Shown here piece by piece: positions 36,657-46,500 of a stretch of DNA of 64,000 nt (positions are counted from its first letter, which is position 1; the number at the start of each line of letters is the position of its first letter). A model generated the notes under the pieces. That model did no database searches. It was given only the letters and a program-made list of their open reading frames with translations, and was not told the origin of the DNA. The DNA comes from Niastella caeni (GTDB lineage Bacteria; Bacteroidota; Bacteroidia; Chitinophagales; Chitinophagaceae). Location: contig NZ_STFF01000003.1 of the NCBI RefSeq assembly GCF_004834005.1, forward strand, positions 186,001-250,000, written 5' to 3'. The position numbers and the translations under genes were made by a program.

Positions 36657-36915
36657 ATGGAAATACAGGAGTTAGTGACAAACATTTTACCTGGAATAGA
36701 TATCCCGGGGCTGAACGCTTATCTATGTACGAAATGCACTCTTCAACTATAGTACAGGTTTAGTTCCGGTACACTTCTCATATGGGAATAATCTATATGA
36801 ACCAATAGTTGTTGCCTTTGAGCACGTAGAAAAAATTAAACTCCATTCGGATCAAGTCAAATTCCCGGGGGATGCTCTATCATTTAAGGTCCTTATTGCT
36901 TTTTTCCGGAGATAA
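36657..36915 (+). pseudogene. Small frameshifted ORF or gene remnant ending in the 21-bp repeat array
   Basis: An ATG at 36657 opens MEIQELVTNILPGIDIPGLN and continues to a stop after 32 codons. Shifting frame near 36730 gives a continuous protein-like stretch: RNALFNYSTGLVPVHFSYGN, then NLYEPIVVAFEHVEKIKL, then HSDQVKFPGDALSFKVLIAF, to a stop at 36913-36915. The composition looks like real protein (~85 residues joined). I do not recognise the family. It may be a recently broken small gene or a fragment. The stop lies within the first units of the degenerate repeat array. Confidence 0.4.
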
Positions 36916-37279
36916 CGGAAAAAAGCCTGGCTAAAATTACTTTTTTGGGGAGATGATCACTTTCTTGTAACAGATGATCTCTTTTCCGGCAGCGATAGTT
37001 GCTTGTTCTCAGGTTATAAATTATTTTTCTGAAGGATAATTGCTTTTTCTCCGGTTATAGCTTCTTTTTCCTGGGCGATAGATACTTTTTCAGGTGAGAT
37101 AAATTAGATCTTTTCAATTATAGCTCATTTTTGTCAGAAATAAATACTTTGTCGGGTGAGATAGTTACTTTTTCTCCGGTGATAGATTCAATACGGTTCA
37201 TTATAAATTATTTTTCCCGGTCATAGATACTTTTTCCTCATTATTTATTTTTTTCTGAAAAATAGCTTTGGGAGGGTTG
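36895..37279. repeat. Degenerate tandem array of ~21-bp units (ATAgnTACTTTTTCnCCGG)
   Basis: About 18 head-to-tail units run through this stretch with boundaries at 36912, 36933, 36953, 36974, 36995, 37016, 37036, 37057, 37078, 37099, 37120, 37140, 37161, 37182, 37203, 37223, 37243 and 37262. Units are 19-21 bp, mean ~20.6. Each starts with ATA (or ATG), then a T-run near position 9-13, then usually a C/G-rich end such as CTCCGGT. The unit at 36912 contains the motif inverted. There is no fixed repeat-spacer pattern and no reading frame, so it is neither CRISPR nor coding. A period of two helical turns with phased T-runs suggests curved DNA or an array of protein sites. Confidence 0.8.
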
Positions 37280-37290
37280 ATTTTAACTTA

Positions 37291-37355
37291 TAATCAAGAA
37301 AAAGTAATTATCTCGCTTGCTTTATAACTTAACACCGGGAAAAAAGTACTTATAG
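37291..37355. repeat. Inverted copies of the 21-bp unit beside the array
   Basis: AATCAAGAAAAAGTAATTAT (from 37291) and CCGGGAAAAAAGTACTTATA (from 37335) are reverse complements of array units (for example ATAGTTACTTTTTCTCCGG). They follow the forward array after ~15 bp, so the whole stretch could fold on itself. From here to the terminator at 37544 I see nothing else that can be supported. Confidence 0.6.
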
Positions 37356-37543
37356 AGGAGTGTAGAAAATAAAAAAAAGGTCTTATAACTTATAATGGCT
37401 AGGAATATACTTTTAATGCAAGCGAGTGTACTTAAACAGGCAACAGGCTTGTTTAACTAACAGAGGAATTGATCTATAAAGAGAAATTTATACTATTAAA
37501 GCACACGAATGCGCTTTCGCTTACTCTTTGGCTAAACTTTCAG

Positions 37544-37569
37544 AAAAAAAGGACCGTCAGTGACAGTCC
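37544..37569 (-). terminator. Rho-independent terminator for the gene at 37599
   Basis: On the minus strand GGACTGTCA pairs with TGACGGTCC (one G-U pair) across a single-base centre, followed by seven T residues. It lies 30 bp past the stop of the 168-residue lipoprotein. Confidence 0.85.
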
Positions 37570-37598
37570 CTTCGATAAAAAGTTTCAAAACCAAAATT

Positions 37599-38105
37599 TT
37601 AGTCCGGTTTGGTTATTTGAATTAAAACATAACTGGGGAAGAAATTGATCTCATTTATGTTTTCTACATTATTCCAGCGGGTTACAATCTTTCCGTTTTT
37701 GAATGTAGGTTTTGAAGCAGGCAATCCCAGTGTTTGTATGGCATCATCATTATCCGTTAGATCGGGCGTGTTATTAATTGTAATTCTATCAGCACTTCCC
37801 GATTTGAAAATGACCTCAAATTGCCCGTTTTTAAAAAATGCCCGTTGACAATCGGATTGTTCGCAAGGAAACCCTTTCACTTTTTCGGTACTTTCAGCTT
37901 TACCAAGCACCGCCTCTACCTCAGCCAGTGTTTTGCTACCTATTAGTTTAAGATCAATAATGGGTTCCAGTTTCTTTTCAGTGGTATTTTCAGCAGCGGA
38001 AGCATTTTCAGTTTGAGTTACCTCCTGTTCCGAATTGCCGCAACCGGTCATAAATAATAAAGCTGCAAGCGATGCCGCGACCGTCAAATTCATCATCCTT
38101 TTCAT
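37599..38105 (-). CDS. Lipoprotein of unknown function (168 aa)
   Basis: The signal MKRMMNLTVAASLAALLFMTGC puts the lipidated Cys at residue 22. A low-complexity Glu/Thr/Asn linker follows (to ~45), then a compact domain of ~120 residues with LIGSKTLAEVEAVLGKAEST and two Cys (GFPCEQSDCQ). The segment around LAEVEAVLGKAE resembles SmpA/BamE-like folds, but this is a weak impression. It is divergently arranged from the gene at 38268 and has its own terminator. Confidence 0.85.
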   Translation of the reverse strand: MKRMMNLTVAASLAALLFMTGCGNSEQEVTQTENASAAENTTEKKLEPIIDLKLIGSKTLAEVEAVLGKAESTEKVKGFPCEQSDCQRAFFKNGQFEVIFKSGSADRITINNTPDLTDNDDAIQTLGLPASKPTFKNGKIVTRWNNVENINEINFFPSYVLIQITKPD

Positions 38106-38146
38106 ACATGATAGTTTTAGTTAATAAACCGTGTAAGGCTACAACA

Positions 38147-38219
38147 ATTGGTGGAAATAAAATTGGGTGTTTTTCACGTATTTACTATGTGCACCAATCA
38201 AAAAACGTGAAAAACACCC
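38147..38219. promoter_or_regulatory. Interlocked inverted repeats (pseudoknot-like) in a divergent promoter region
   Basis: Two inverted repeats interleave. ATTGGTG (38147-38153) pairs with CACCAAT (38192-38198), and GGGTGTTTTTCACGT (38165-38179) pairs perfectly over 15 bp with 38205-38219. The order a-b-a'-b' is that of an H-type pseudoknot. The site lies 42 bp upstream of the minus-strand lipoprotein start and 48 bp upstream of the plus-strand start at 38268. It could be a structured RNA leader or a paired operator. Confidence 0.55.
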
Positions 38220-38267
38220 ATTTATAGCAGATCAAAATACTGTATCATGTAGGCTTTAATCCTTTAC

Positions 38268-38951
38268 ATGAAAAAACATCCACGACACCCGGGGTATACA
38301 GGCCTGGCCAGAATGATAGCTTCAAATAATAAGAAAGAACAGGTAAATAGCAAACCCAATAGTTCTGAAAAAACATCATTAGTAATTTCAATCATTGCCA
38401 TCGGCATTTCCTTACTCTCACTTTACTTCCAATTTTTTTATGAAAAATATTATTTAATTGCCAACGTAATTGACGGCACCTTCGAAAACGACTCCACCTT
38501 AATTACAAAAGTCGTTTACCATAATAAAGGAAACCAGCATTCAACAATTGTTCAGAACACCATATACTTCTATCAGGATTCAACCGACATAGAAGCAAAA
38601 GGATTTTACTTTTCAGCAACAAAACCTGAGATCACCAGGAGAGACGATTATGACCCGGTTGTTTTAACGCCCGGGCAACAGGTGTACAGAGATATTATTC
38701 AACCAATAGATTTTCAATCGTTAGACTATCCATCATTAAACATTGACCCTTCCAGGCAAATTAAAATGGCCATAAAATTTGGATTTGTTAAAGACAATGG
38801 ATTCATTGCTGTCAATATCATTCCTATAGGGTGGCTAAAGCTGGACTCGTCGCTGGCCGTAAAATACTGGAATATAGATTTTGCAACCCAGCACCTGGAA
38901 TCTGACACCTTTTATACCGCAAGGCATCTTAAACCTAAAGATGCTAATTAA
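38268..38951 (+). CDS. Single-pass membrane protein of unknown function (227 aa)
   Basis: A basic cytosolic N-terminus (~35 residues) is followed by one membrane segment (~37-57, LVISIIAIGISLLSLYFQFF) and a ~165-residue outer domain rich in beta strands (STIVQNTIYFYQDSTDIEAK, IKMAIKFGFVKDNGFIAVNI). No catalytic motif is seen and the family is not recognised. A start at Met16 is possible. It stands alone, 122 bp before the hybrid regulator in the same direction, and the codon pattern resembles a real gene. Confidence 0.75.
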   Translation: MKKHPRHPGYTGLARMIASNNKKEQVNSKPNSSEKTSLVISIIAIGISLLSLYFQFFYEKYYLIANVIDGTFENDSTLITKVVYHNKGNQHSTIVQNTIYFYQDSTDIEAKGFYFSATKPEITRRDDYDPVVLTPGQQVYRDIIQPIDFQSLDYPSLNIDPSRQIKMAIKFGFVKDNGFIAVNIIPIGWLKLDSSLAVKYWNIDFATQHLESDTFYTARHLKPKDAN

Positions 38952-39013
38952 CAACTTACACGTCATAAAATTAGGCTGCTCAATATTTTACATGCCTATA
39001 TTACTGCCTTCCA

Positions 39014-39044
39014 ACTTCCCCCCATTTTTCTTATTTTTAACCCC
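39014..39044 (+). promoter_or_regulatory. C-rich direct repeat upstream of the hybrid regulator (candidate autoregulatory site)
   Basis: ACTTCCCCCC (39014-39023) and TTTTAACCCC (39035-39044) are 21 bp apart. They resemble in order and spacing the exact pair ATTTACCCCC upstream of susC at 43321/43343, including the CCCCCCAT step after the first copy. The match is partial. The site lies 30-60 bp before the regulator start. Confidence 0.35.
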
Positions 39045-39073
39045 TAACGATTACCTGAAAAGTGGGGAATTAC

Positions 39074-42000
39074 ATGAGATTGAAAGCTATTGGAACATTT
39101 TGTTTTTTGCTTCTGTTAACACTGCGCGTACTTGCTGATAATTACCCGGTCAAATACCTGGGTATCGAGCAAGGTCTGTCCAACAACGTCGTTATCAATA
39201 TTTACCAGGATTATAAAGGCTTTATGTGGTTCGGCACCTACGATGGCCTGAACCGTTACGATGGTTATGGGTTCAAGATCTTCCGCAATGTCATTGGCGA
39301 CAGCACTTCCCTGAATAACAATACCATTTACACCATTGAAGGCGATGCAGACCACAACATTTGGGTGGGCGGCCTCAAAGGCGCCTGTGTTTTCGATCCC
39401 GTGAAATCGAAATTCTCCCGCTTACAATACAAACTATGGAAAAATGCGGGCTGGCAATATGTGCAGGATAACATCCACACTATAAAAGCCGCGAGCGGCG
39501 GGTACATGCTCATCGGTACCCAGCAAAGCGGGTTGCTGGTTTTTGAAAATAAAGGGAAACCCGGTATTCAAATTCCGGTTCAGCACGATATCTCCCTGGA
39601 TGCCAATTACGATGTTACAGCTATTGAACCCGATGCCCGCCATAATACCGTTTGGGTATTCATTCAACAGGTAGGGTTATGCAAATACAACCACGCCAAA
39701 AAGAGCCTGCAACTCATCACCAACACCATTAAGCAAGCCAATTGCTTAAAAGCTGATAAGCAGGGCAACCTGTGGCTGGGTAATGAAAACGGCTTATACC
39801 GGTTCGATCTTTCCACCAATAGTTTTTCCGAAAACTTCATTCCCTACCGCAGCAAAATTGTAAACCTGTACTTCGATAAAAAAGAAGTGCTTTGGATTGG
39901 CTCCGACGGGGATGGACTGCTGCAACTGCCACCCGGCGCGTCAAAAGCGGCCTCCTTTGTTTCAGCATCGGGCAGGTCATTGGTGAATAGTAATGCAGTG
40001 TACGCCATTTATGAAGATGCCGATGGCCGTAAATGGATCGGCACCCTGCGCGGCGGTATCAATATGATTGAATCGAAAACGAGTTCCTTCACGCATATCA
40101 CGTATAATCCGCCGGGAAACGACAACCTCGTCAACAATTTCATTTTGTCGTTTTGCGAAGATGAAAAAAACAACGTGTGGGTGGGAACCGATGGGGCCGG
40201 ACTCCGTTACTGGGACCGCAGGAAGAATACATTTACGCAATACACCAATAACAGTCCCGGTAATAACTCCATCAGCAGCAATTTTATCACCAGTATAGTG
40301 AAAGATCATAACAATGAGATCTGGGTTTCTACCTGGCTGGGCGCCATCAACCGTTTTAATAAAGCGTCTGGCACTTTTACCCGCTACGATTGTTATAACC
40401 CGGCCACCCGCGAAAAAGAAAACAATGTCTGGCTGCTGTACCAGGATGCGCAAAACCGGCTTTGGGCCAGCGCTACCAATGAGGGCAGCCTGTATTTGTT
40501 TAACCGGCAGGCTGATCGTTTCGACCTTTACGATAAAGACATTACCAACCTGCAATGCCTTTCCGAAGACCGGCAGGGCGGTTTTTGGGGTGGCAATTAT
40601 TCTACCCTCATCAAGATCGATCGCACCGGCAACAACCATCGCCGGTATAATTTAGGGCATACGGTGCGGTGTATTCTTGAAGACAAAAAACAAAGCTTCT
40701 GGATCGGCACCCAGGATGGCGGCTTATTGCTATTTGACCGCCATACCGGAAAATATAAACGGTTCACTACTGCCGATGGCCTGCCCGGCAATACCATTCT
40801 GCGATTGCTGGAAGATGATGCCGGCAATTTATGGTTAAGCACCTACAACGGTTTGTGCCGGTTCAACCCGCAAACAAAAACCTGCCGTAATTTTTCCCAG
40901 TCCGATGGATTGCAAAGCAATCAGTTCAGCTTCAACGCCGGTCTGGCGCTGGCATCGGGTGAATTCCTCTTCGGCGGCATCAAAGGGTTTAATATTTTTT
41001 ACCCCGATAGCTTACAGGACGAAACCGAACAACCGGCCATCTTTTTAACCGGCCTTAAGATCAATAACACTTCTGTAGAAGGAGATGATCAGTACGTTAC
41101 AGCAAGAACGCTTGAGCACATTAACCAGGTTACCATTCCTTTTGACCAGGCGGTTTTGTCGCTCGATTTTCTGGCACTGGAATATTCAGGCGCCGATAAG
41201 ATCAATTACGCATACTTTTTACAGGGGTGGGATAAAGACTGGAATTATGTGAACCGGATCAGAACGGCGAACTACTCAAGACTACAGGAAGGGAATTACC
41301 TGTTCAAAGTAAAGATCATGAACCCCGACGGTACGTGGGGCAACGAAACCCAATTGCTGCAGATCATTGTGCTGCCGCCCTGGTACAGGACCTGGTGGGC
41401 GTATTTGCTGTACGTATTATGTTTTGCCGGCGGTATTTATATATATATAAGATACACCAGAACACAGGAACGGTTACGGTATGAAATAAAACTGGCGCAT
41501 ATTGAAAATGAGAAGGAAAAAGAGTTGATGGAAAAGAAACTGACCTTCTTCACCAACATCTCGCATGAATTCAGAACGCCATTATCGCTTATTATTAATC
41601 CGCTCCGCGAAGCGCTGCATACCGAAAAACATACGCTTCGCAACGACCTGAAAATAGCCTGGCGCAATGCACGCCGCTTGCTGAGCCTGGTTGATCAGTT
41701 ATTGCTTTTCAGAAAAGCAGATAATGGGTCCGACACCACTAAAATTTCCGCCATCGACATTATTCAACTTTGCGATGAAGTTTTCCAGTGTTTCGTGCAC
41801 CAGGCCAAAACAAAACATATCGATTACCGGTTTTCAACCACTACCCCTTCGCTGACCATTTACGCCGACTACGAAAAGGTAGAGATCGCCCTGTTCAACC
41901 TGTTGTCGAACGCGTTTAAGTTCACGCCAGAAAACGGGTCCATCATTTTTAGTGTTAAGGAAACAAATAATACGGTAATCCTGTCAATCAGGGATACCGG

Positions 42001-43165
42001 CTGCGGCATTGAGCCGGCCGACAGCCAGCGCATTTTTGAAAAATTTCAACAGGCCGGCCATGGCAAACGGCAAACGGGTTTTGGCATCGGGCTCTTCCTG
42101 GTTAAACAGTTTATCGAAAACCATAAAGGATCCGTTATTTGTACCAGCGTGTTGAACGAAGGCACTACATTCACCATTACTTTATTCAAGGGCATCGCCC
42201 ACCTGCAATCAGGGGCTGGTTATGATTACGTAACCGGCGATCTGAATGAGAAAAACAAGTTGCTGCAAGAGCTGGCCGCCGAAGTAGAACAACAGCCGGA
42301 GGAAGAAAATGAAACCATGCCCGTAGTAATGCAGGATGGCAAACAGGCGGAAGAAGTAGTAACGCAGAAAAAATCGATCCTGCTGATAGACGATAACAGG
42401 GAAATAACCCAATACCTGCAGCAGATCTTCGAAAACAATTACCTGGTATACGTGGCTGATAATGGCGATGACGGGTACAAGCTGGCGCTGCAACATATTC
42501 CCGACCTCGTTATCAGCGATATTAATATGGAAGGAATGGACGGCCTTGAATTGTGTACTGCCTTAAAACAATCCGAAACCCTGGGCCACATTCCTGTTAT
42601 CCTGCTGACCGCTTCCTCGGCAATCGATATGAAATTAAAGGGTATTGAGGGCGGTGCAGATGATTACATTACCAAGCCATTTGATAAAACCTTGCTGCAG
42701 GCCAAGGTGGAAACCATTTTGCGGAACCGGAACCTGTTACAGCGGTTTTTCTTCGATAGCATCACTTTAAAGGAAACCTCCTCCAAAGTACCAGCCGAAT
42801 ACCAGGAGTTCCTGCGGAAATGCATTTCGGTGATTGAACAGAATATTGACACAGACAGCTTCACCATTAAGAAGTTCTCGCAGGCCATGGGCATGAGCCA
42901 CCCGGCTTTATATAATAAAGTAAAATCTATTTCGGGCCAGTCGCTGAATGCGTTTATCAGGTCTATCAGGCTAAGAAGGGCGGCCGTTCTTATGTTAACG
43001 GAGAATATGAATATCAGGCAGGCGGCCCTGCAGGTTGGTATTAATGATGTGCGCTATTTCAGGGAACAGTTTGTAAAGGTCTTCCATATGACCCCATCGG
43101 AGTACATAAAGAAGTACCGGAATTCCTTTAACAGGGACCATAATGTGATTAAAACTAACTCGTGA
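39074..43165 (+). CDS. Hybrid two-component system regulator (sensor kinase fused to response regulator and AraC HTH)
   Basis: I start at the ATG at 39074 (1363 residues; signal MRLKAIGTFCFLLLLTLRVL); a GTG four codons earlier is less likely. Order: two seven-bladed-type sensor propellers (~25-650, repeats such as DYKGFMWFGTYDGLNRYDG), a Y_Y_Y domain (~655-765), one membrane segment (~774-796), HisKA with phospho-acceptor H831 (NISHEFRTPLSLII), HATPase_c (~930-1040; NLLSNAFKF, DTGCGIEP, GFGIGL), receiver domain (~1100-1215) with D1149 (ISDINMEGMDG), and an AraC-type HTH (~1252-1355). Such proteins sense oligosaccharides in the periplasm and switch on neighbouring polysaccharide loci; susC, susD and a GH2 gene follow on the same strand. 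Confidence 0.96.
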   Translation: MRLKAIGTFCFLLLLTLRVLADNYPVKYLGIEQGLSNNVVINIYQDYKGFMWFGTYDGLNRYDGYGFKIFRNVIGDSTSLNNNTIYTIEGDADHNIWVGGLKGACVFDPVKSKFSRLQYKLWKNAGWQYVQDNIHTIKAASGGYMLIGTQQSGLLVFENKGKPGIQIPVQHDISLDANYDVTAIEPDARHNTVWVFIQQVGLCKYNHAKKSLQLITNTIKQANCLKADKQGNLWLGNENGLYRFDLSTNSFSENFIPYRSKIVNLYFDKKEVLWIGSDGDGLLQLPPGASKAASFVSASGRSLVNSNAVYAIYEDADGRKWIGTLRGGINMIESKTSSFTHITYNPPGNDNLVNNFILSFCEDEKNNVWVGTDGAGLRYWDRRKNTFTQYTNNSPGNNSISSNFITSIVKDHNNEIWVSTWLGAINRFNKASGTFTRYDCYNPATREKENNVWLLYQDAQNRLWASATNEGSLYLFNRQADRFDLYDKDITNLQCLSEDRQGGFWGGNYSTLIKIDRTGNNHRRYNLGHTVRCILEDKKQSFWIGTQDGGLLLFDRHTGKYKRFTTADGLPGNTILRLLEDDAGNLWLSTYNGLCRFNPQTKTCRNFSQSDGLQSNQFSFNAGLALASGEFLFGGIKGFNIFYPDSLQDETEQPAIFLTGLKINNTSVEGDDQYVTARTLEHINQVTIPFDQAVLSLDFLALEYSGADKINYAYFLQGWDKDWNYVNRIRTANYSRLQEGNYLFKVKIMNPDGTWGNETQLLQIIVLPPWYRTWWAYLLYVLCFAGGIYIYIRYTRTQERLRYEIKLAHIENEKEKELMEKKLTFFTNISHEFRTPLSLIINPLREALHTEKHTLRNDLKIAWRNARRLLSLVDQLLLFRKADNGSDTTKISAIDIIQLCDEVFQCFVHQAKTKHIDYRFSTTTPSLTIYADYEKVEIALFNLLSNAFKFTPENGSIIFSVKETNNTVILSIRDTGCGIEPADSQRIFEKFQQAGHGKRQTGFGIGLFLVKQFIENHKGSVICTSVLNEGTTFTITLFKGIAHLQSGAGYDYVTGDLNEKNKLLQELAAEVEQQPEEENETMPVVMQDGKQAEEVVTQKKSILLIDDNREITQYLQQIFENNYLVYVADNGDDGYKLALQHIPDLVISDINMEGMDGLELCTALKQSETLGHIPVILLTASSAIDMKLKGIEGGADDYITKPFDKTLLQAKVETILRNRNLLQRFFFDSITLKETSSKVPAEYQEFLRKCISVIEQNIDTDSFTIKKFSQAMGMSHPALYNKVKSISGQSLNAFIRSIRLRRAAVLMLTENMNIRQAALQVGINDVRYFREQFVKVFHMTPSEYIKKYRNSFNRDHNVIKTNS

Positions 43166-43179
43166 GATTTTAAATGCCC

Positions 43180-43240
43180 GAAGTAAGAAGCAGGAAGTCA
43201 ACTCCATCAACCTGTTAACTTCTTTCCTACCTCTTACTTC
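43180..43240. repeat. Inverted repeat of the GAAGTAAG word family after the regulator gene
   Basis: Arm 43180-43196 (GAAGTAAGAAGCAGGAA) pairs with 43224-43240 with two mismatches. It lies 15 bp past the regulator stop and could act as a weak terminator, although no T-run follows. Confidence 0.55.
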
Positions 43241-43320
43241 CTACTTCATAAAGCTATGGAGATGGCTATAGGACATTCAACTTCCTTTCAAAACCATTTT
43301 AATCAACGTCAATTTCTATA

Positions 43321-43381
43321 ATTTACCCCCCATCTTTTAGTGATTTACCCCCTCTCGCCCCCCTGTGGGAAGGCTACTTTG
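43321..43381 (+). promoter_or_regulatory. Candidate operator and promoter for the susC-susD operon
   Basis: ATTTACCCCC occurs exactly at 43321-43330 and 43343-43352, 22 bp apart, so on the same face of the helix. A near-consensus -7 box TACTTTG (43375-43381; the consensus is TAnnTTTG) follows, with no clear -33 box, as expected for an activated promoter. AraC-type regulators of this family bind direct repeats. The leader to the susC start would be ~130 nt. Confidence 0.45.
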
Positions 43382-43517
43382 CATATGTAATCAGCCTGTA
43401 TAACAACTGTTCTGAAGTAAGAGGCGGAGGAATCCCAACTCGCCGCTTATACTAACCACTAGCTGATTTATGCGGCTGCCTAATGACTTATTTTTTTAAC
43501 CTAACGTGCTTGTTCGT

Positions 43518-46500
43518 ATGAGACAATTGCATCTGAAAAACAGGGCAATCTGTAAGCTTCTTTACAGGTTAACCCCACAGCTTCTTCTCATTGGTTTTTT
43601 TCATCTCATTAGTTTATCGCTTTTTGCCCAGACGCAAGTTCGCGGCAGGGTAATATCGGCAGAGGGTCCCATAGCCGGTGCTACCGTGACAATTAAAGGT
43701 ACCGCCACATCAGCAGTGACCGATGCAGATGGAAAATTCTCCATTCAGGCGCCTGAAAAAGCCACCCTGGTAATTACCCATGTAAACTTCGCAACCCTGG
43801 AAATGCTGGCAGGCGGCGACATGGAAATAACCTTACAAAATTCCAAAATTGACCTGTCGGAAGTAGTAGTGGTTGGTTATAACACCCAAAAGAAAGCAAC
43901 CGTTACCGGTTCAATTTCTGTAGTAAAAGGCGCCGACCTGGTAAAAAGCCCGGCAGTGAACGTTTCAAACTCTTTGGCCGGCCGTTTTTCCGGTGTTATG
44001 ATCAACAACCGCAGTGGTGAGCCGGGTTATGATGGTTCATCTATCCGAATTCGCGGTTTGGCCACTATGCGCAATAATGATGTGCTCATCGTGGTAGATG
44101 GGGTGCCCGGACAAATAGGCGGTTTGGAAAGATTGAACCCGATGGATATCGATAATATCTCCGTATTGAAAGATGCATCGGCCGCTATTTATGGAAGCCG
44201 CGCTGCCAACGGGGTTATTCTGGTAACTACCAAACGGGGAAAAGCAGGAAAATCCTCTTTTTCTGTGACCTACGATCATGGTTTCTCCTCTCCTACGCGC
44301 TTACCAGATATGGCTGATGCGCCTACCTATGCAGCCATCGCCAATGAAATTGCTTATTACAATAACCAGGCGGGTGGCATGAACCAGCAATATTCTGCCG
44401 CTGACATTCAAAAATTCGCCGATGGCTCCGATCCGTTGAATTTTCCCAATACAGATTGGGCAAAGGCCACATTGAAAAACTCAACAGGTCAGGACAATTT
44501 AAATATTTCCTTAGCAGGCGGATCAGAGAACGTTCGCTATTATGTGGGCGCAGGCCTGCTGAGCCAGGATGGTTTATATAAAAATGGCGCGGCCAAGTAT
44601 AATCAATACAACTTCCGCGCTAATCTCGATGCTACGGTTACCAAGGACTTTAAAGTAGGCGTATATTTATCGGGCCGCCAGGAAGACCGCCAATTCCCCA
44701 CCTCATCGGCTGGTACCATCTTCCGCTCTATTTATCGTGCCTACCCAATCATTCCGGCCTTCTATCCCAATGGCCTGCCTTCTACCGGTATTGAAGGTAT
44801 GAACCCGGCCATGATGGCAACCAACGCCGGCGGGTTGAACAAAAATCCCGGATCGGTATTTAATGGTATCCTGAAAGGCAATTACAATATTGCTGCGGTG
44901 AAAGGATTGTCTTTAGAAGGATGGGTAGCTATAGATAAATCATGGTTTTTCAACAAAACATTTTCAACACCTTACTTATTATATTCGTACGACAAAAACG
45001 CCAATACCTACAATCCAAGGATCGTAGGCGGTTCTAACAACGCGGCCATGCTGAGCGAAAGCCAGGAGAACTTTACACAGATCACCTCTCACCTCAGGCT
45101 GAACTATGCGAACAGTTTTGGCAAACACAACGTCAACTCATTCGTGGCTTATGAACAAAGCGAATTGCGGCGCGAAACGTTTGGCACTTCCCGCATAAAC
45201 TTCCCAACCACGCAAACGCCCGAATTATCACAGGGCGGAACAGCGGCCACCGACCTGGCTAACTATGGCGGCAGTTACCGGTTCACCCGTAAAAGTTATT
45301 TGGGAAAAGTTTCCTATAACTACGATGAAAGGTACCTGTTCGATGCGCAGATGCGTATTGACGGATCTACTACGTTCCCTCCCGGTAACCGGTTCGGCTA
45401 TTTCCCTTCTTTTTCTGCCGGCTGGCGTATCTCGAACGAATCGTTCATGAGGGACATCTCTTTCTTAACCGATCTGAAACTGCGGGCATCATTCGGTACC
45501 CTGGGTAACGACAACGTAAACCCGTTCCAATACTTTAACAACTATTCATTGAACAGCCAGGTAGTTTTGGGTTCCAGTATCGTTCCGGGTATAGACCTTA
45601 CCAAACTGGCCAATGCCAACATTCGTTGGGAAGTAGCGCGTAAGACAGACGTTGCGATCGAAGGGGTTATCATGAATAATATCTTTTTTGAAGTAATTTA
45701 CTTCCAACAGAAAAGAAGCAACATTCTTGCACCCCGTAACGCCTCTATCCCCGCTGTATCAGGTATCGTGAACGGCTTCCAGCAAGACCCATTGGTGCCA
45801 GATGAAAACATCGCTAAAGTAAACAGCAACGGTATGGAAGCTACCCTGGGTTATTATAACCGCAAAGGAAAATTCCACTACGGCGCCGGCGGTAATTTCA
45901 CGTTTGCCAAAAGCAAGATCATCTTCATGGATGAAGCCGCGGGCGTATTGCCTCACCAAAAGCAAACCGGCCGTCCTTTAAATACATCCTTATTGTATAA
46001 TTCACTGGGCATCTTCCGTACGGCTGATGAAATTGCCAAATACCCGCACCTGAACGGCGCGCAACCCGGCGATCTGATATTGGAAGACTACAACAAAGAT
46101 GGCAGCATCACTGCCGATGACGCGGTAAGAACCAAATACGGCAATGTTCCGCAGATCACTTATGGCATCAACATGTTCGCCGATTATAAATCATTTGACA
46201 TCTCGATCGTTTTTGCCGGCCAGGCACAGGTAAGCCAGTTCGTATTACCCGAAGCCGGTACTGTAGGTAACTTCTACAGCAGTTGGGCCGATAACCGCTG
46301 GAGCCCCAGCAACCCGGGCGGTTCATTCCCCAGGGTTGATACAAGAACTTCAGCTTCTGTGAACGGCGGCCGTTATCCCAGCACATTCTGGCTGAACAAT
46401 GCAGCTTTCCTCCGGCTGAAAAACGTACAATTAGGTTATAATGTTACCAGCCAGTTACTTACAAGAATGAAAATGCAGTCGCTTCGGTTATACGTGAGCG

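Noticed and set aside
36895-37279. CRISPR array
   Set aside because: Units are ~21 bp head to tail without spacers, each diverged throughout, and there are no cas genes in the window.
36895-37279. Coding repeat (7-residue repeats from 21-bp units)
   Set aside because: Unit length varies between 19 and 21 bp and stops occur in all frames on both strands.
43411-43460. Further inverted repeat in the susC leader
   Set aside because: Short word similarity to the GAAGTAAG family is present, but no arm longer than ~8 bp pairs.
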